A DNA stretch of 64,000 bases from PALSA-911 sp963839645 (GCA_963839645.1 CAWIVZ010000002.1:248001-312000), one strand, 5' to 3'. Positions 21,047 through 31,153 are shown, counted from the first letter of the stretch. Translations and numbers: made by a program. Notes: generated by a model from the letters alone, not told the origin.

Positions 21047-21747
21047 GGTTCTCAACTCCATTCCGCTATGTTTCTAGCCAAGTTCTACCCATTGGACAGG
21101 CACTCTCACGCGAGGCCGCGATATCGCGGGGGGAAGCCTGTCAGGTGTTGATGAAGCATCGGCCCTGACGCCCCACGCGATTGGCCGGCCCCTCCGCCTC
21201 TACGAGGCCGCCTGCAGGTTCGATCAGCATTCACAATGCGGATCGTCCCTTGGAAAGATGCGCACTTTTGATAAAGTTAAGCGACTCTTTATTACAAGTA
21301 TCACGAATTAGTGATTTGATAAATTAATTTAATATCATTTTTTGGCGTTTCTCCCATCGAAGTGGTATTTGTGGTACCTCTGGGTTGCGGCAAGCTCACG
21401 ATGGGTGCACGAAATGTTACTGAACGCGACGTGCGCCGGGTGATCGGCGTCATCGTGTCCGTCGCACCTCAGTCTTGCGGAATCGGTCGGATAAACGGCA
21501 ATGGCCATTGGTGCCGGTAGCGCGATCGACTGGCGTCCTCCGAGCTGGACGAACCGTCCGCCCCACCCCTCTGACTGGCGGTGCTTCGCCCGTCCAATCC
21601 TGCGTTTGCAGTACATCGACTGCTTGCCGAAGGGTCCCACGGGATCAAACCATCCTGCCGAGTTGATCCAGATCAGCAACTCCGCGAGCCAAAAAACCTA
21701 GGGTCTTGCCCAAGGAAATCGAATCCCAAAAAAAGAGGGACGGAACC
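21047..21747. other. 701-bp intergenic region, AT-richer; one candidate promoter
   Basis: No convincing gene. It separates the divergent PEP-CTERM and papain-like genes. The centre (about 21265-21350) is clearly AT-rich. A plus-strand TTGATA (21268-21273), 16-base spacer, TATTAC (21290-21295) is a possible sigma-70 promoter, 450 bases upstream of the protease. A 114-codon minus-strand ORF (21335-21679) has unconvincing composition and no start signal. Confidence 0.5.
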
Positions 21748-23694
21748 ATGGCGACGGTCAAGGATCTGAAATCAACCCTGATTGCCAACAAAGCCAGCTG
21801 GTCGGTGCATGAGCGGCTGCTCGACAACATGGAGCTGCCAAGGTTCCATGGTGGCGCGCTGAAGGAACAGCTTACTCTCAGCAGCCGCGTCAAAGCATTG
21901 GATTTCAAGGCGTTGCTGGCCGTGCAGCCAAACAATCCGTTCATTCTGGAACGGCGGATCGCGCGGGAGTTCGTGCCGCAAACGCTCGTCGCGCGGGAGT
22001 TCCGGCGGGGCTCGGCGCAGGTGATGGCGCCGGGGTTTGGCGCCCCGCCGCCCGCCGGCGGGCCGGCGGCCAGCGTGGATTGGCGCAACCGGTGGGGCTG
22101 GCCGTGGATTACAACAATCCGTGATCAGAACGGCTGCGAGGCGTGCTGGTGCTTTGCCGCCGTGGCGCTGGTCGAGGCGATGGTGCGCATCGAGCATTGC
22201 GTCTGGCCGTGGATTTCCGAAGGCGATGTGCACAAGGGCATGGGCAGCCATTGTTGCGACTGCGGCAACTCCGGCGCCGCGCTGGACTGGATCAAGGCCC
22301 ATGCGGCGGCTGATCCGGACTGCTTCGCCTGGCCGGTCACGGCATCGGGCTGCTCGGGCTGCGGCGGCACCGGCGGCGGGCCGTATGATGGGGTGGCCTA
22401 TACCCCCACCGCGGATCGCTCCGGCCGTTCGGTGCGCATTCCTGCCTATACCAATGTTGGCAGCGTCGCGGACCAGAAGACCTGGCTGGATACGGTCGGC
22501 CCGATCATCACCTACATCACCATCTACGAGGATTTCGGCTCGGTCGGGTCCGGCATCTACAGGAAACAGGCGACGATCGGCGGCCATACGAACACCGCGC
22601 TCGGCGGTCACCTGATGCTGGTGGTCGGCTACAATGACAGCCAGCAATGCTGGATCGTGAAGAATTCCTGGGGCACCGCCTGGGGGCAGAACGGCTTCGG
22701 GCGGATCGGCTATGGCGAGGCCGACATCGACACCTATGCCAAGATCGGCCTGCAGGGAACCAACCCCGATCCCTGGACCAAGCGGCGCCTGCACAACGGC
22801 GGCATGCTGGAAAGCGGCAACGGCGCCTCGCACCGAAATTTCGAACTGCTCACCACCGCGCCGGGTTCACAGATACGCCATTGGTGGCGGGACAATTCGG
22901 CCGCCGGCTTCCCCTGGCACACGGCCTCCACCTTCGGCAACGACGCCGCCGCCTGCCCCACGTTCATCTCCACGACCTTCAACCGCAACTTCGAATCCGT
23001 GCACCTGACCACCGGCCACCGGCTGCATCACTGGTATTTCGACCAGGGCGGCGGGGCCTGGCACGACGGCGGCGTGTTCGGGCCGACGGATGCCGCGGGG
23101 ATGCCAGGCTTCATCCAGGGCAATTACGGCGCCCCGGGGAATTTCGAGGTCGTGGTGCGGACCGCGGACAGCAAGCTCAATCATTGGTGGCGCGGCGGCG
23201 GCTGGCATGATGGCGGGCGCTTCGGGGCGAATGTCGCCCTGAGCGGCCCTTCCCTCATCCAGAGCCACTATTATTCCAAGGGGAACTTCGAACTGGTCTG
23301 CGTCCTGAATACCGGGCAGATGCAGCATTGGTGGCGCGACAACGACCACGGCATGGTCTGGCACAGCACCGCGACATTCGGCGCCGGCGTCTACAGCCCG
23401 CCCTGCATGATCGAGGGCCAGTACGGAGCGGCCAATGAAAAGAGCGTCGGCAATTTCGAACTCTGCGTCGCCGTCGGCGGCCACGTGCAGCATTGGTGGC
23501 GGGCCAATGGCAGCGACGGGCTGTGGCGCAACAGCGCCACGTTCGGCCACGACGTGCAGGCCGTGGTGGCGCTGGTCGAAGGCAGCTACGGCTTCAACCT
23601 TGAGGTGGTTGTGCTGCGCACTGACCATAAGTTGCAGCATTACTGGCGCGACGGCGGCGGCTGGCACGAAGGACCGGCCTTTGGCAGCGTCTGA
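21748..23694 (+). CDS. Papain-like (C1A) cysteine protease with C-terminal HWWR repeat domain
   Basis: ATG 21748 has AGAGGGA seven bases upstream and is preferred over a TTG at 21706; the product is 648 residues. Residues 1-105 form a possible propeptide with no signal peptide visible. Residues about 110-335 are a C1A domain: RDQNGCEACWCFAAV gives Gln127 (oxyanion) and catalytic Cys133, LGGHLMLVVGYN gives His288, and WIVKNSWGTAWGQNGFG gives Asn306. Residues about 350-648 contain six repeats of roughly 50 residues, each with a NFEL-like strand and an HWWR/HHWY/HYWR motif, suggesting a propeller or lectin-like binding module. A chagasin-like inhibitor gene overlaps its 3' end. Targeting without a leader is unexplained. 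Family assignment is firm. Confidence 0.93.
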   Translation: MATVKDLKSTLIANKASWSVHERLLDNMELPRFHGGALKEQLTLSSRVKALDFKALLAVQPNNPFILERRIAREFVPQTLVAREFRRGSAQVMAPGFGAPPPAGGPAASVDWRNRWGWPWITTIRDQNGCEACWCFAAVALVEAMVRIEHCVWPWISEGDVHKGMGSHCCDCGNSGAALDWIKAHAAADPDCFAWPVTASGCSGCGGTGGGPYDGVAYTPTADRSGRSVRIPAYTNVGSVADQKTWLDTVGPIITYITIYEDFGSVGSGIYRKQATIGGHTNTALGGHLMLVVGYNDSQQCWIVKNSWGTAWGQNGFGRIGYGEADIDTYAKIGLQGTNPDPWTKRRLHNGGMLESGNGASHRNFELLTTAPGSQIRHWWRDNSAAGFPWHTASTFGNDAAACPTFISTTFNRNFESVHLTTGHRLHHWYFDQGGGAWHDGGVFGPTDAAGMPGFIQGNYGAPGNFEVVVRTADSKLNHWWRGGGWHDGGRFGANVALSGPSLIQSHYYSKGNFELVCVLNTGQMQHWWRDNDHGMVWHSTATFGAGVYSPPCMIEGQYGAANEKSVGNFELCVAVGGHVQHWWRANGSDGLWRNSATFGHDVQAVVALVEGSYGFNLEVVVLRTDHKLQHYWRDGGGWHEGPAFGSV

Positions 23695-24007
23695 GATCCG
23701 CCTGCGGGCCGGTGAGGTTTACCGGGTGGTCCTCGGCGGCCTTGCAAGCGCCGGCTATGTCTGGGGGGAGGCCATCGAGGGTTCGTCCGGGGTCGTCCGG
23801 CTGGCGATGGAGACGGCGGAAGGCCCCGCGCCTCCCCCGCCCGCGCCTGGCGGCCCGCCCCCCGGCACCTCCAGCCGCGACCAGGCCTATCTGATCACCG
23901 CCATCAAGCCGGGGCAGGCGCGGGTGCGCTTCTATCTCCACCGCCCCTGGGAGCGGGACAAGCCGCCGTTGCGAGAAGTGATCGTCGACGTCACCGTGAC
24001 CCCCTGA
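23681..24007 (+). CDS. Chagasin-like cysteine-protease inhibitor (I42 family), TTG start
   Basis: 108 residues from TTG 23681, which has AAGGA seven bases upstream and overlaps the protease gene by 14 bases. The fold signature fits chagasin/inhibitor-I42: IRLRAGEVYRVVLGG (strand A), SAGYVWGE in place of the NPTTGYxW loop, a Pro/Gly-rich loop (PGGPPPGTSSRDQ) where GxGG is usual, and LHRPWERD, the conserved RPW loop, within GQARVRFYLHRPWE. The three loops insert into the papain active-site cleft in known members. There is no signal peptide, as with the protease. The order protease-inhibitor with translational overlap suggests self-protection. The degenerate first two loops lower certainty. Confidence 0.78.
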   Translation: MAASEIRLRAGEVYRVVLGGLASAGYVWGEAIEGSSGVVRLAMETAEGPAPPPPAPGGPPPGTSSRDQAYLITAIKPGQARVRFYLHRPWERDKPPLREVIVDVTVTP

Positions 24008-24041
24008 CGGACAGGCCGGCCCACACACCGCGCGCGGGAGG

Positions 24042-24638
24042 TTACTCCAGCAGCAGCGGCACCATCGAGGCCACCAGCAGCACCGCCATCGCCACGTTGA
24101 ACGCCCGCAACTGGTGCGGCGCTCTCAGAATCCGGGCCGTGCCGCTGCCCAGCATCGCCCAGGGCAGGATGCAGGGCACGGCGATGATGAAGAACACCCC
24201 GGCAATCCGCGCCGCCTCCAGCCCCAGCGGCCGTCCGGGCACCACGAACTCCCCGGCCGCGGCCAGCGCGATCATCCAGGCCTTCGGGTTCACCCACTGG
24301 AACAGCGCCGCGCCGATGAACCCCAGCGGCGGACGCTTCCGGCCATCCAGCGCCACCGGCGGGGCGGTGGCGATCTTCCAGGCCAGGTACAGCAGCCAAA
24401 CCGCGCCGCCCCATTGCAGCACCGGGTGCAGCCAGGGCAACCCCGTCACCACCCCGCCCAGCCCGGCGGCGACGATCGCCAGCATCAGCGTGAAGCCGAT
24501 GGCGATGCCGGCGATATGCGGCACCGTGTCGGTGATCCCGTGATTGGCCGCCGCCGCCGCCACCATCAAATTGTTCGGCCCCGGCGTGATGGTCATCGCC
24601 ACGGAGAATCCGACCAGCGGCCAGAAGTCGGTGTTCAT
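24042..24638 (-). CDS. LysE/RhtB family amino-acid exporter
   Basis: 198 residues, six hydrophobic spans. The N-terminal signature FSVAMTITPGPNNLMV is diagnostic, and FQWVNPKAWMIALAA is the conserved mid-protein motif. Start ATG 24638 overlaps the stop of the upstream D-aminoacylase-like gene (ATGA), so it is the last gene of the hyuA-hyuB-deacylase operon. It probably exports an amino acid released by the hydrolases; which one is unknown. Confidence 0.92.
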   Translation of the reverse strand: MNTDFWPLVGFSVAMTITPGPNNLMVAAAAANHGITDTVPHIAGIAIGFTLMLAIVAAGLGGVVTGLPWLHPVLQWGGAVWLLYLAWKIATAPPVALDGRKRPPLGFIGAALFQWVNPKAWMIALAAAGEFVVPGRPLGLEAARIAGVFFIIAVPCILPWAMLGSGTARILRAPHQLRAFNVAMAVLLVASMVPLLLE

Positions 24639-26089
24639 CCGCGGTTGCGCGAAACCAGCCGCCCGGCCCGCGCCGCCGTCGCGCCCTGGCCGTACACGTA
24701 GGCCGACTGGCCGTTGATCCAGGTTTCCAGAATGCCGTCGGAGACCTGGATCGGGTTTTCGTAGGTCGCCGCGTCGCGCACCGTGGCCGGGTCGAACAGC
24801 ACCAGATCGGCATAGGCACCCACCCGGATCACGCCGCGATCGGTCATGCCGAACACCTCGGCCGTGCGCGAGGTCATCTTGCGCACCGCCTCCTCCAGGC
24901 TGAACAGCCCGAGATCGCGGGAATAATGGCCGAGCACGCGCGGGAACGTGCCCCACAGGCGGGGATGCGGGTAGCTGTCATGCGGCAGGCCGTCGCTGCC
25001 GACGATGGCGCGCGGATGGGCGAGGATGCGCTGCACGTCGGCCTCCTCCATCTGGTAGAAGATCGCCCCGGCCGGCGAGATCTTCTCGCCCGCCTGCTTC
25101 AGGGTCAGGCCCCACTCGGCCGCCAGGTCGTGCAGGAAACGCCCGGCCACTTCCGGGTTCGGCACCGACCAGGTGATGCGCACCGGCACGTCCGGGCGCA
25201 CCCGGTCCGGCATCAGCACGGTGGAGCCGGCGGGATAGGGATAGACGTCGAAATCGACCTTCTGGCGCAAGGCCGCGCGGTCGATGGCCGGCAGGGTTTC
25301 CACGCTGCGGCCGAAATTCTCCGGCATCGAGCATTTGTGGTGGCTGATCAGCACCGGCGCGCCCACGTCGCGGCCGATCTTCAGCGTCTCCTCGATCGAC
25401 AGCATCACGTCGTTCGCCTCGTCGCGCATATGCGTCACGTAGATGCCGCCGGCGGCGCGCAGCGCCTCGGCGACCGCGATCACCTCGGAGGTCGGCGCAT
25501 GCATGTTGGGCGGATAATAGAGGCCGGTGGAGAAGCCCGAGGCGCCTTCGGCCAGGGCCGCTGCCAGCCGGGCCTGCATATGGGCCGCTTCCTTGTCGGT
25601 GGCGGCGCGCAGCGTGTCGCCGTTCATCGCCTCCACCCGCAACGACATGTGGCCGATCAGCGCATAGGTGTTCACCGGCGACGGATCGCTGGCCAGCCGC
25701 TCGGCGTATTCGGCGAAACTGTCGAAGGTCCACCAGCTTTCGTCGCCCAGCAGATCCAGCGGCGGCTGTGGGCGGGACTTCATGCGCACCGGGCTGAGGC
25801 TGATGCCGCAATTGCCGACCACCACCGTGGTCACGCCCTGCGACATCTTGCACAGCATGCATTCGGGCCCGCAGAGCACCGCGCGGTCGTCATGCGTATG
25901 GGCATCGATGAAGCCGGGAGCCAGCGCCTTGCCGGTGGCGATCACTTCGCGGTCCGCGGTGGCCGACCCCAGATCGCCGATCGCGGCGATGCGGTCGCCG
26001 GTGACGCCGACATCGCCCTGGAAACGCGGGTTGCCGGAGCCGTCGAAGATGGTGGCGTCGCGGATGATCAGGTCGCAGCGCAGGCTCAT
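24635..26089 (-). CDS. N-acyl-D-amino-acid deacylase (D-aminoacylase) family amidohydrolase
   Basis: 484 residues, the usual length of D-aminoacylases. Metal-dependent amidohydrolase motifs: FIDAHTHDD (metal His pair), VVVGNCGISLSPVR (Cys ligand typical of D-aminoacylase), HMSLRVEAMNG, ISHHKCSMPENFG, IVGSDGLPHD (catalytic Asp) and HPRLWGTFPRVLG. It hydrolyses N-acyl or N-carbamoyl-type derivatives of D-amino acids in known members. Its start overlaps the hyuB stop by ATGA and its stop overlaps lysE by ATGA. The operon context (hydantoinase subunits upstream, exporter downstream) fits release and export of amino acids from cyclic or acylated precursors. Confidence 0.92.
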   Translation of the reverse strand: MSLRCDLIIRDATIFDGSGNPRFQGDVGVTGDRIAAIGDLGSATADREVIATGKALAPGFIDAHTHDDRAVLCGPECMLCKMSQGVTTVVVGNCGISLSPVRMKSRPQPPLDLLGDESWWTFDSFAEYAERLASDPSPVNTYALIGHMSLRVEAMNGDTLRAATDKEAAHMQARLAAALAEGASGFSTGLYYPPNMHAPTSEVIAVAEALRAAGGIYVTHMRDEANDVMLSIEETLKIGRDVGAPVLISHHKCSMPENFGRSVETLPAIDRAALRQKVDFDVYPYPAGSTVLMPDRVRPDVPVRITWSVPNPEVAGRFLHDLAAEWGLTLKQAGEKISPAGAIFYQMEEADVQRILAHPRAIVGSDGLPHDSYPHPRLWGTFPRVLGHYSRDLGLFSLEEAVRKMTSRTAEVFGMTDRGVIRVGAYADLVLFDPATVRDAATYENPIQVSDGILETWINGQSAYVYGQGATAARAGRLVSRNRG

Positions 26090-27814
26090 GCGCGTAACTC
26101 CTTGGTGGCGGTGTCGTCGATGATGCCGTCGGTATCTACCGCGACCTTGTACAGCGCGCGAGCATTGGCGACCGACACCAGCCCTGCGCGCACATCGGCT
26201 GCGACGCGGGCCGGATCGCGCTCGTCCGGCGGACCGAGGCCGCCGCCGCCGGGCAGTTGCAGGATCAGGCGCTCGCCATCGGGAATGATCTGCAAGCCCT
26301 TGGTGCGCAGATTCTTGCCGCCCTTCTCCGCCACCACGCCGGGGGCGCCTGGCAGGCCCCCTTCCCTTCCCTTCGGCGCGTTGGCGATGCGGTCGAAGCT
26401 GGCGTTCACGGCGAATTCCAGATCGCCCTTGCCGGCGATTTCCATGATCTGCCCCAGCCCGCCGCGGGTGCGCCCGGCGCCGCCGCTGTCCTCGCGCAGT
26501 TCCTTGCGCCAGATGATGATGGGGGCGACGTTCTCCGTCGCCTCCACCGGCATGGTGCGCACGCCGGAGGGAAACGCCGTCGCGTCCAGCCCGTCCAGCG
26601 TCGGGCGGGCGCCGGTGCCGCCGGAGTTGAAGGTGATGATCTCGAAATCCGGCAGCACCGGCTTGTTGCCGCGCGCCTGGCCGGAAATGCCGGAACCGCC
26701 GCGCAAGGGCGGGTTCCACAGGGAGGACGCGCCCTCGGCGGCGACGCGGGCCGGGATGGTCTGGTGCAGGCAGCCCATCATCAGGTCGGGCAGCAGATGG
26801 CCGATGACGTGGCGCACCGACACCGGATACGGGTGTGGCGCATTGAGGATGCAGCCTTCCGGGATCTTCATGCGGAACGGCGCCAGCGAAGCCCAGTTGT
26901 TCGGGATCTCCGGCGCGATCACCACCTTCAGCCCGAAGCAGGCATAGGCGCGGGTATACGCCGCCGGCACGTTGATCCCGCGCGTGGAACAGCCGGAGGT
27001 GCCGGCATAATCCACCTCGATCGCGTCATCGAGGATGGTCATCTCCGCCTTCAGCGTCACCGGTTCGTCATAGCCGTCCGAGCTGATTTCGTTGCGGTAG
27101 ATGCCACGGCCGATCTTTGCCGATCTCCGCTACCGTGGCCCGGTGGGAACTGTCGAAGATGAAGGCGGCCAGCGGGTCGAGGCTGTCCATCTCGAACTCG
27201 TCCATCATCTGCACCAGCCGCCGCGCTCCCGCGTCGTTGCAGGCGCACAGCGAATAGATGTCGCCTTCCAGTTCCACCGGCAGGCGGGAGCCGGCGCGCA
27301 TGAAATCGAAGAAGGTCTCGTTCGGCTGGCCCTGGTCGAAGCATTTTACCCGCGGGATGTACATCCCCTCCTCGTAGACCGAGCGGCCTTCCGGCCCCAT
27401 GCCGAGGCCGCCGACATCGATGACGTGCGCGGTGTTGGCGAACAGCCCGACGATCTGGCCGTTGCGGAAGGCCGGAGTGACAACGGTGAGGTCGTGCAGA
27501 TGCCCGGTGCCGAGCCAGGGATCGTTGGTGATGTAATGATCGCCTTGCTTCATCGTCTCGGCCGGGAATTTCGCCAGGAAGTGCCCCACGCTCTCGGCCA
27601 TGGAATTCACGTGACCGGGCGTGCCGGTGACGGCCTGGGCCATCATCCGGCCTTGCAGGTCGAAGATGCCGGCGGACAAATCGCCGGCTTCGCGCACGGT
27701 GGTGGAAAAGGCGGTGCGGATCATGATCTGCGCCTGCTCCTCCACCACGGCGATCAGGCGGTTCCACATGATCTGGCGATGGATCTTGGCTAATGCGCCG
27801 GTTTCGTTCGACAT
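26086..27814 (-). pseudogene. hyuB: Hydantoinase B / N-methylhydantoinase beta-subunit family, one frameshift
   Basis: ATG 27814 overlaps the hyuA stop (TGATG). The first 230 residues are HyuB-like: MIRTAFSTTVREAGDLSAGI, GRMMAQAVTGTPGHVNSM, YITNDPWLGTGHLHD. The frame slips in the GCAAAG stretch near 27117 and resumes as KIGRGIYRNEISSDGYDE through SGCSTRGINVPAAYT and GARPTLDGLDAT. The glycine-rich GRTRGGLGQ and the end LQLPGGGGLGPPDERDP follow. Total about 575 residues, normal for the family. With HyuA it forms the ATP-dependent hydantoin/5-oxoproline-type ring-opening enzyme. A single A-run indel makes a sequencing slip likely. Confidence 0.88.
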
Positions 27815-29902
27815 CACGCCGTCTCCCGCACGAGTTCGATATAGCCCAGGCCATTGATGCTGGCCGTCCAGCCGATGCCGACCAGGGTCGAGGTTTCGTC
27901 CTCGGCAACGATCGCCGGGCCGGACAGGCGCGCGCCTGGTTGCAGGTCGGCGCGGTCGTAGATCGCCCAGGGCGACACCTCCCCGGTCACGCTGTCGCGC
28001 ACCGCCTGGGTGCGCACCACCACCGCTTCCGGCGCGAACAGCGCATCGTCGCCGGGCACCGGCGGCACGTCTTCCTCCTCGGCCAGCGTGGCGACCACCA
28101 CGGCGTAGCTCATGATCTCCACATCCGATCCCGGCACCGGCCGGTCGTAGAAGCGGGTGTATTCGCGGTCATAGGCGGCACGGATGGCGGCAACGTCGTT
28201 CTCCGTCAGCGGGCGGGCGGGCAAAGGCACCGGGATTTCATGGCCCTGGCCGACATAGCGCATATAGGCGATGCGGGTCTGCGTCGTCGGGCGCGCCAAA
28301 GCTGCCCTGTTCCACCACGCCCATCGCCTCGGTTTCCATTTCGGCAAGCAGATCATTGACCGCGCCGACGTCGAAGCTGGAGAAGCGCTGATACAGGCTG
28401 CGGACAACCTCATAGCCCACCGGCGCGCGCAGGAAGCCGATGGCGCTGCCGACGCCGGCGCCGGAGGGCACCAGCACCCGGGAAATGCCGATCTTTTCGG
28501 CGACCCGGCAGGCATGCACCGGCCCGCCGCCGCCAAACGCGATCAGGGTGCGGCCTTCATAGGTTTTGCCGGATTCGATCGCGTGCACACGGGCGGCGTT
28601 GGCCATGTTCTCATCCACCATCTCCACCACCGCCAGCGCCGCCATCGAGGCATCGAGGCCGAGCGCGCCGCCCACCTTCGCCGCCAGGGCGTTGCGGGCC
28701 GCCGTTTCGTCCAGTTGCATCGTGCCACCGGCGAAGCGGGACGGATCGTAGCGCCCGAGCGCCAGATTGGCGTCGGTCACCGCCGGATAGGCGCCGCCGC
28801 GGCCATAGCAGGCCGGACCCGGATCGGCCCCCGCGCTTTCCGGCCCGACGCCGATGCGCCCGAGGCTGTCGACATGGGCAATGGAGCCGCCACCGGCGCC
28901 GATCTCCACCATCTCGATCACCGGAATGCGCAACGGCAATCCCGATCCCTTGCGAAACCGCCCGACGCGGGCGACCTCGAAGCTGCGGGAGGTTTGCGGC
29001 TTGTAGTCGTCGATCAGGCAGATCTTCGCCGTCGTGCCGCCCATGTCGAAGGACAGCACGTTCTCGATGCCGCATTCGCGCGCGATATGGGCGGAGAAGA
29101 TCGCCCCGCCGGCCGGCCCGCTTTCCACCAGGCGGATCGGGAAGCGGCAGGCGGTTTCGATCGTGGTCAGGCCACCGCCGGACAGCATCAGGAAGATCGG
29201 CGCGGCCACGCCCATCGCCGCCAGATCGGCTTCCAGCCGGCGCAGATAGCGCGCCATCATCGGCTGCACATAGGCGTTGGCCGCGGTGGTGGAGAAGCGC
29301 TCCCACTCCCGCATCTCCGGCGAAACCTCCGAGGACAGCGAGATCGGCACGTCCGGCAGCGCGTGGCTCAGGATGTCGTGCACGCGGCGCTCGTGCACGG
29401 AATTGACGAAGCCGTGCAGCAGGCCGACGGCGATGCTCTCCACCTCCTCGCGCACCAGCACCGGCACCAGGGCGCGCACCGCGTCCTCGTCCAGCGGGCG
29501 CAGCACGCGGCCCTCGTTGTCCAGCCGCTCGGGCACGGTCAGGCGCAGATGGCGGGGCACCAGGGGTTCGGGCAGGACGATGTTGAGGTCGTACTGGTCG
29601 TAGCGGCTCTCATTGCCCATCGCCAGAACGTCGCGGAAGCCTTCCGTGGTGACCAGGGCGGTGCGCGCGCCCTTGCGCTCGATCACCGCATTGGTGGCAA
29701 GCGTCGTGCCGTGCACGAGGATCGAAATGTCCGATGCCTGCAGGCCGGAGGCGAACAGGATGGTCCGCACGCCTTCCATCACCCCCTGTTCGGGTGCGGC
29801 CGGGGTGGTGAGAACCTTGGTGGTGGTGCGCTTTCCCGCGTGCTCGATCGCGAGGTCGGTGAAGGTGCCGCCAATGTCGACGGCAAGACGAGCTGAAGCC
29901 AT
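27814..29902 (-). pseudogene. hyuA: Hydantoinase A / N-methylhydantoinase alpha-subunit family, one frameshift
   Basis: ATG 29902 (MASARLAVDIGGTFTDLAIE) starts the actin-like ATPase domain. Other motifs are ILVHGTTLATNAVIERKGA, SSEVSPEMREWERFSTTAAN, FLMLSGGG, ESGPAGGA, SFDMGGTTAKICLIDDY and IAFGGGGPVHACRVAEKIG. Near 28300 the frame shifts and continues as RIAYMRYVGQGHEIPVPLP to the conserved C-terminal GPAIVAEDETSTLVGIGW. About 695 residues when joined. First gene of the four-gene minus-strand operon; 154 bases separate it from the divergent 2-hydroxyacid dehydrogenase. Confidence 0.9.
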
Positions 29903-30056
29903 GCGATATCTGTTCCTGTTCGGGGTCGGCCCATACAACCGCGCCGGGGAAAATGTGACAAGGCCGGGCGGCAAATCCGGCCGGGCCCCTATCGGCTGCG
30001 GCTTCTATCGCGATAGGCTCGCGCCATCCCCGCCCCTGCCGCAGACCGAGGTTCCC

Positions 30057-31010
30057 ATGGCCAAACCCAGCGTGATCGTCACCGTCCGGCTGCCCGAGCC
30101 GGTGAAGGCCTATGCCGAATCGCTGTTCGATGTCCGCTACGACACGACCGACGTGCTGCGCCACGGCCCGGCCGACGCCAGCGGCGCGCAGGGCATTCTG
30201 ACCTCCAGCATCGAGCGCTACGACGCCGGCAAGATTGCCGGGCTGCCCGATTGCGTGCAGGTGATCAGCACCTTCAGCGCCGGGTTCGAGCACATCGACC
30301 TCCAGGCCGCCCACGCCCGCGGCATCGCGGTATGCAACACGCCGGACGTGCTTTCCATCTCCACCGCCGAGATCGGGATGGAACTGATCCTGATGGCGGC
30401 GCGGCGCGCCGGCGAGGGCGAGCGCCTGCTGCGTGCCGGCCAATGGAAGGGCTGGCAGCCGGATCTGCTGATCGGCGTGCAATTGCACGGCAAGCGCCTG
30501 GGCATCTTCGGGATGGGCAGCATCGGGCGGCACCTGGCGCGGATGGCACGCGGGTTCGGCATGGAGATCCATTACCGCAACCGCACCCGCCTCAGCCCGT
30601 CGCTGGAGCATGGCGCGATCTGGCACGACAACGACGACAGCTTCCTTGCAGCCTGCGACGTGCTCAGCCTGAACGCACCCGGCGGCGCCGGCACGCGGCA
30701 CTGGCTGAACGCGGCCCGTATCGCGCAGCTGCCAGCCGGAGTGATCGTGGTGAACACCGCGCGCGGCAGCCTGATCGACGACACGGCCCTGATCGCGGCG
30801 CTGAAATCGCGTCATGTCCGCTATGCCGGGCTCGACGTGTTCGACGGGGAGCCCGACTTCAATCGCGGCTATCTGGAACTCGATAACGCCGTGCTGCTGC
30901 CACACATGGGCAGTTCCACCGTGGAAGCGCGGGAGGCGATGGGACGGCTGGCGGTGGAAGGGATCGCGGCGGTGCTGGAGGGTAAGCGGCCGGGGAATTT
31001 GGTTCGGTAA
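30057..31010 (+). CDS. D-isomer-specific 2-hydroxyacid dehydrogenase
   Basis: 317 residues from ATG 30057; the frame is open far upstream but composition and family length support this start. NAD-binding Rossmann motif GIFGMGSIGRHLARMA, substrate Arg region VVNTARGSLIDD, Glu in GLDVFDGEPDF and His in LLPHMGSST: the Arg-Glu-His triad of the glyoxylate/hydroxypyruvate reductase-like subgroup. It reduces a short 2-keto acid; the actual substrate is not determinable. Divergent from the hyuA operon. Confidence 0.93.
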   Translation: MAKPSVIVTVRLPEPVKAYAESLFDVRYDTTDVLRHGPADASGAQGILTSSIERYDAGKIAGLPDCVQVISTFSAGFEHIDLQAAHARGIAVCNTPDVLSISTAEIGMELILMAARRAGEGERLLRAGQWKGWQPDLLIGVQLHGKRLGIFGMGSIGRHLARMARGFGMEIHYRNRTRLSPSLEHGAIWHDNDDSFLAACDVLSLNAPGGAGTRHWLNAARIAQLPAGVIVVNTARGSLIDDTALIAALKSRHVRYAGLDVFDGEPDFNRGYLELDNAVLLPHMGSSTVEAREAMGRLAVEGIAAVLEGKRPGNLVR

Positions 31011-31086
31011 GCACATCGGGGCGTGCATCCAGGTCCGTCCATGCGAACCGATCCGATCACCCGAACGATTACGTTGAAATATATTC

Positions 31087-31114
31087 TTGCGGACATGCTG
31101 GCGATCCGTATAAT
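31087..31114 (+). promoter_or_regulatory. Candidate sigma-70 promoter for the aerolysin-like gene
   Basis: TTGCGG (31087-31092), a 16-base spacer and a perfect TATAAT (31109-31114), 40 bases upstream of the GTG start. It lies in an AT-rich patch. Confidence 0.5.
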
Positions 31115-31153
31115 TGCGACAACCAGTAATTTTTTGTTGAATGGGGATTATTG

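Noticed and set aside
21335..21679. 114-codon minus-strand ORF in the large intergenic region
   Set aside because: No ribosome-binding site, no recognisable motifs and biased odd composition; left as intergenic.
24926..26947. 673-codon plus-strand ORF
   Set aside because: Shadow of the D-aminoacylase and hyuB genes, whose minus frames carry conserved catalytic motifs.
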